A stretch of 64,000 nucleotides of DNA. Origin: Thermosporothrix hazakensis. GTDB lineage: Bacteria; Chloroflexota; Ktedonobacteria; Ktedonobacterales; Ktedonobacteraceae. Both the position numbers and the translations under genes were made by a program. The DNA is taken from NCBI RefSeq assembly GCF_003253565.1, contig NZ_QKUF01000017.1, forward strand, positions 62,001 to 126,000. Direction: 5' to 3'. A model generated the notes under the pieces. That model ran no database searches, was not told where the DNA came from, and worked only from the letters and a program-made list of their open reading frames with translations. Of this stretch, positions 63,493 through 64,000 are shown piece by piece. Numbering within the stretch: the stretch's first letter is position 1; each line of letters begins with the position of its first letter.

Positions 63493-63879
63493 ATGTCAGA
63501 TCCTTTTATTGTCACCTCACCAGAACAGATGAATAGCACTTTTGCGCGGGCTTTCAATTCTGGCAAGATCGAGAATCTGCTTTCGCTTTATGAAGCAAAT
63601 GCCTGCCTTGTTTCACCCGAAGGCGTTCCTCATGTTGGCCTGGCCGCGATTCGAGACGATCTGTGCCGCTTGCTACAGTTGCCCGGTCGTATGGTGTCAA
63701 TCAATCGATACGCCTTTGTCACTGAAGATATTGCCTTGCTACAGGCAGAATTCCAGATCCTTGAGAATGAGACAATACTTGTGCGAGGCGTAACTGCTGA
63801 GATTGTCAGACGTCAACCTGATGGACGCTGGTTATATGTCATAGATCATCCTGCTGGTGGTCTATTAGCGTTTCCGTAA
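63493..63879 (+). CDS. SnoaL/DUF4440-like small protein
   Basis: 128 residues from ATG 63493 (AAAGGAAG upstream). Cone-shaped NTF2-like fold: FARAFNSGKIENLLSLYEANACLVSPEG, then GLAAIRDDLCRLLQLPG and a C-terminal sheet ending DGRWLYVIDHPAG. Such proteins bind small hydrophobic ligands or act as cyclases/isomerases; function unspecified. ATG 63424 is less likely. Confidence 0.85.
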   Translation: MSDPFIVTSPEQMNSTFARAFNSGKIENLLSLYEANACLVSPEGVPHVGLAAIRDDLCRLLQLPGRMVSINRYAFVTEDIALLQAEFQILENETILVRGVTAEIVRRQPDGRWLYVIDHPAGGLLAFP

Positions 63880-64000
63880 GATGAGACAGAGAAAGTCAGC
63901 AGTCGTTTCTTGAGAGCCTGATTGCCGGATGGCGCGATACTGCTCTTCGTTGAGATGATGATAATTTGGTGTCATCATGAGCAATTGAAGCAGGCTCTCA
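63865..64000 (-). CDS. C-terminal end of a minus-strand gene, start outside window
   Basis: 45 codons are open from base 63999 to TAA at 63865, reading ...LLQLLMMTPNYHHLNEEQYR...FLCLILRKR. Amino-acid composition looks like a real protein end, but no family is recognised. It overlaps the SnoaL-like stop by 15 bases. Confidence 0.4.
   Translation of the reverse strand, partial: ESLLQLLMMTPNYHHLNEEQYRAIRQSGSQETTADFLCLILRKR

Overview
The window reads as one stretch of chromosome from a Chloroflexota bacterium, most likely of the class Ktedonobacteria. This placement is an inference from gene content, not from a marker-gene tree. The main clues are a signalling protein with a DNA-binding domain, an NB-ARC ATPase and 14 WD40 repeats, a very large BTAD/AAA/TPR regulator, a PknG-type kinase, a GC content slightly above half, and many small unrecognised membrane proteins. 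No rRNA, tRNA, CRISPR array, insertion sequence or complete prophage was seen.

Layout. 1-2.7 kb: end of a GH38 alpha-mannosidase and a zinc-ribbon membrane protein. 3.4-5.4 kb: gyrB with a long structured leader. 5.5-10.6 kb (minus): PhoD-like phosphatase, LarA-like protein and FIST sensor. 10.6-12.1 kb: sparse, with one disordered protein. 12.1-18.7 kb: a MerR-like regulator and two class A penicillin-binding proteins. 18.7-25 kb: PHP phosphoesterase, PLP decarboxylase, lipoprotein, PcrA helicase and a small membrane protein. 25-28.5 kb (minus): BTAD/AAA/TPR regulator, sharing a repeat-containing promoter region with a divergent membrane protein. 29.9-33.6 kb: PknG-like kinase and a four-helix membrane partner resembling GlnX. 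34.2-37.1 kb (minus): four-gene membrane electron-transfer operon. 37.3-39.2 kb: NarL-type two-component system. 39.4-41 kb: sirtuin and XdhC. 41.2-42.4 kb: phage-type recombination protein under a palindromic operator. 42.6-47.4 kb (minus): alpha/beta hydrolase without its serine, enolase, HisC and an unknown membrane protein. 48.8-53.6 kb: trehalose synthesis (OtsA, OtsB) and a glycogen-debranching-type glucosidase. 54-55.2 kb: HipA-like kinase plus DUF3037. 55.3-56.8 kb: SMR transporter, then a DsbA/FrnE-type oxidoreductase with an in-frame UGA in place of its first active-site cysteine, followed by a PrxQ peroxiredoxin. 56.9-63 kb: TrpD-like transferase, sigma-like factor and the WD40 protein. 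63-64 kb: HxlR regulator, SnoaL-like protein and a gene end.

The most notable item is the UGA-containing oxidoreductase at 55728-56342. It has the features expected of a selenoprotein: UGA at the active-site cysteine, a U-P-F-C motif, an intact downstream frame, and a SECIS-like hairpin whose apical loop lies about 25 nt after the UGA. Other items of interest are the kinase/GlnX-like pair, the electron-transfer operon, several promoter-embedded palindromes and the hydrolase with a lost nucleophile.
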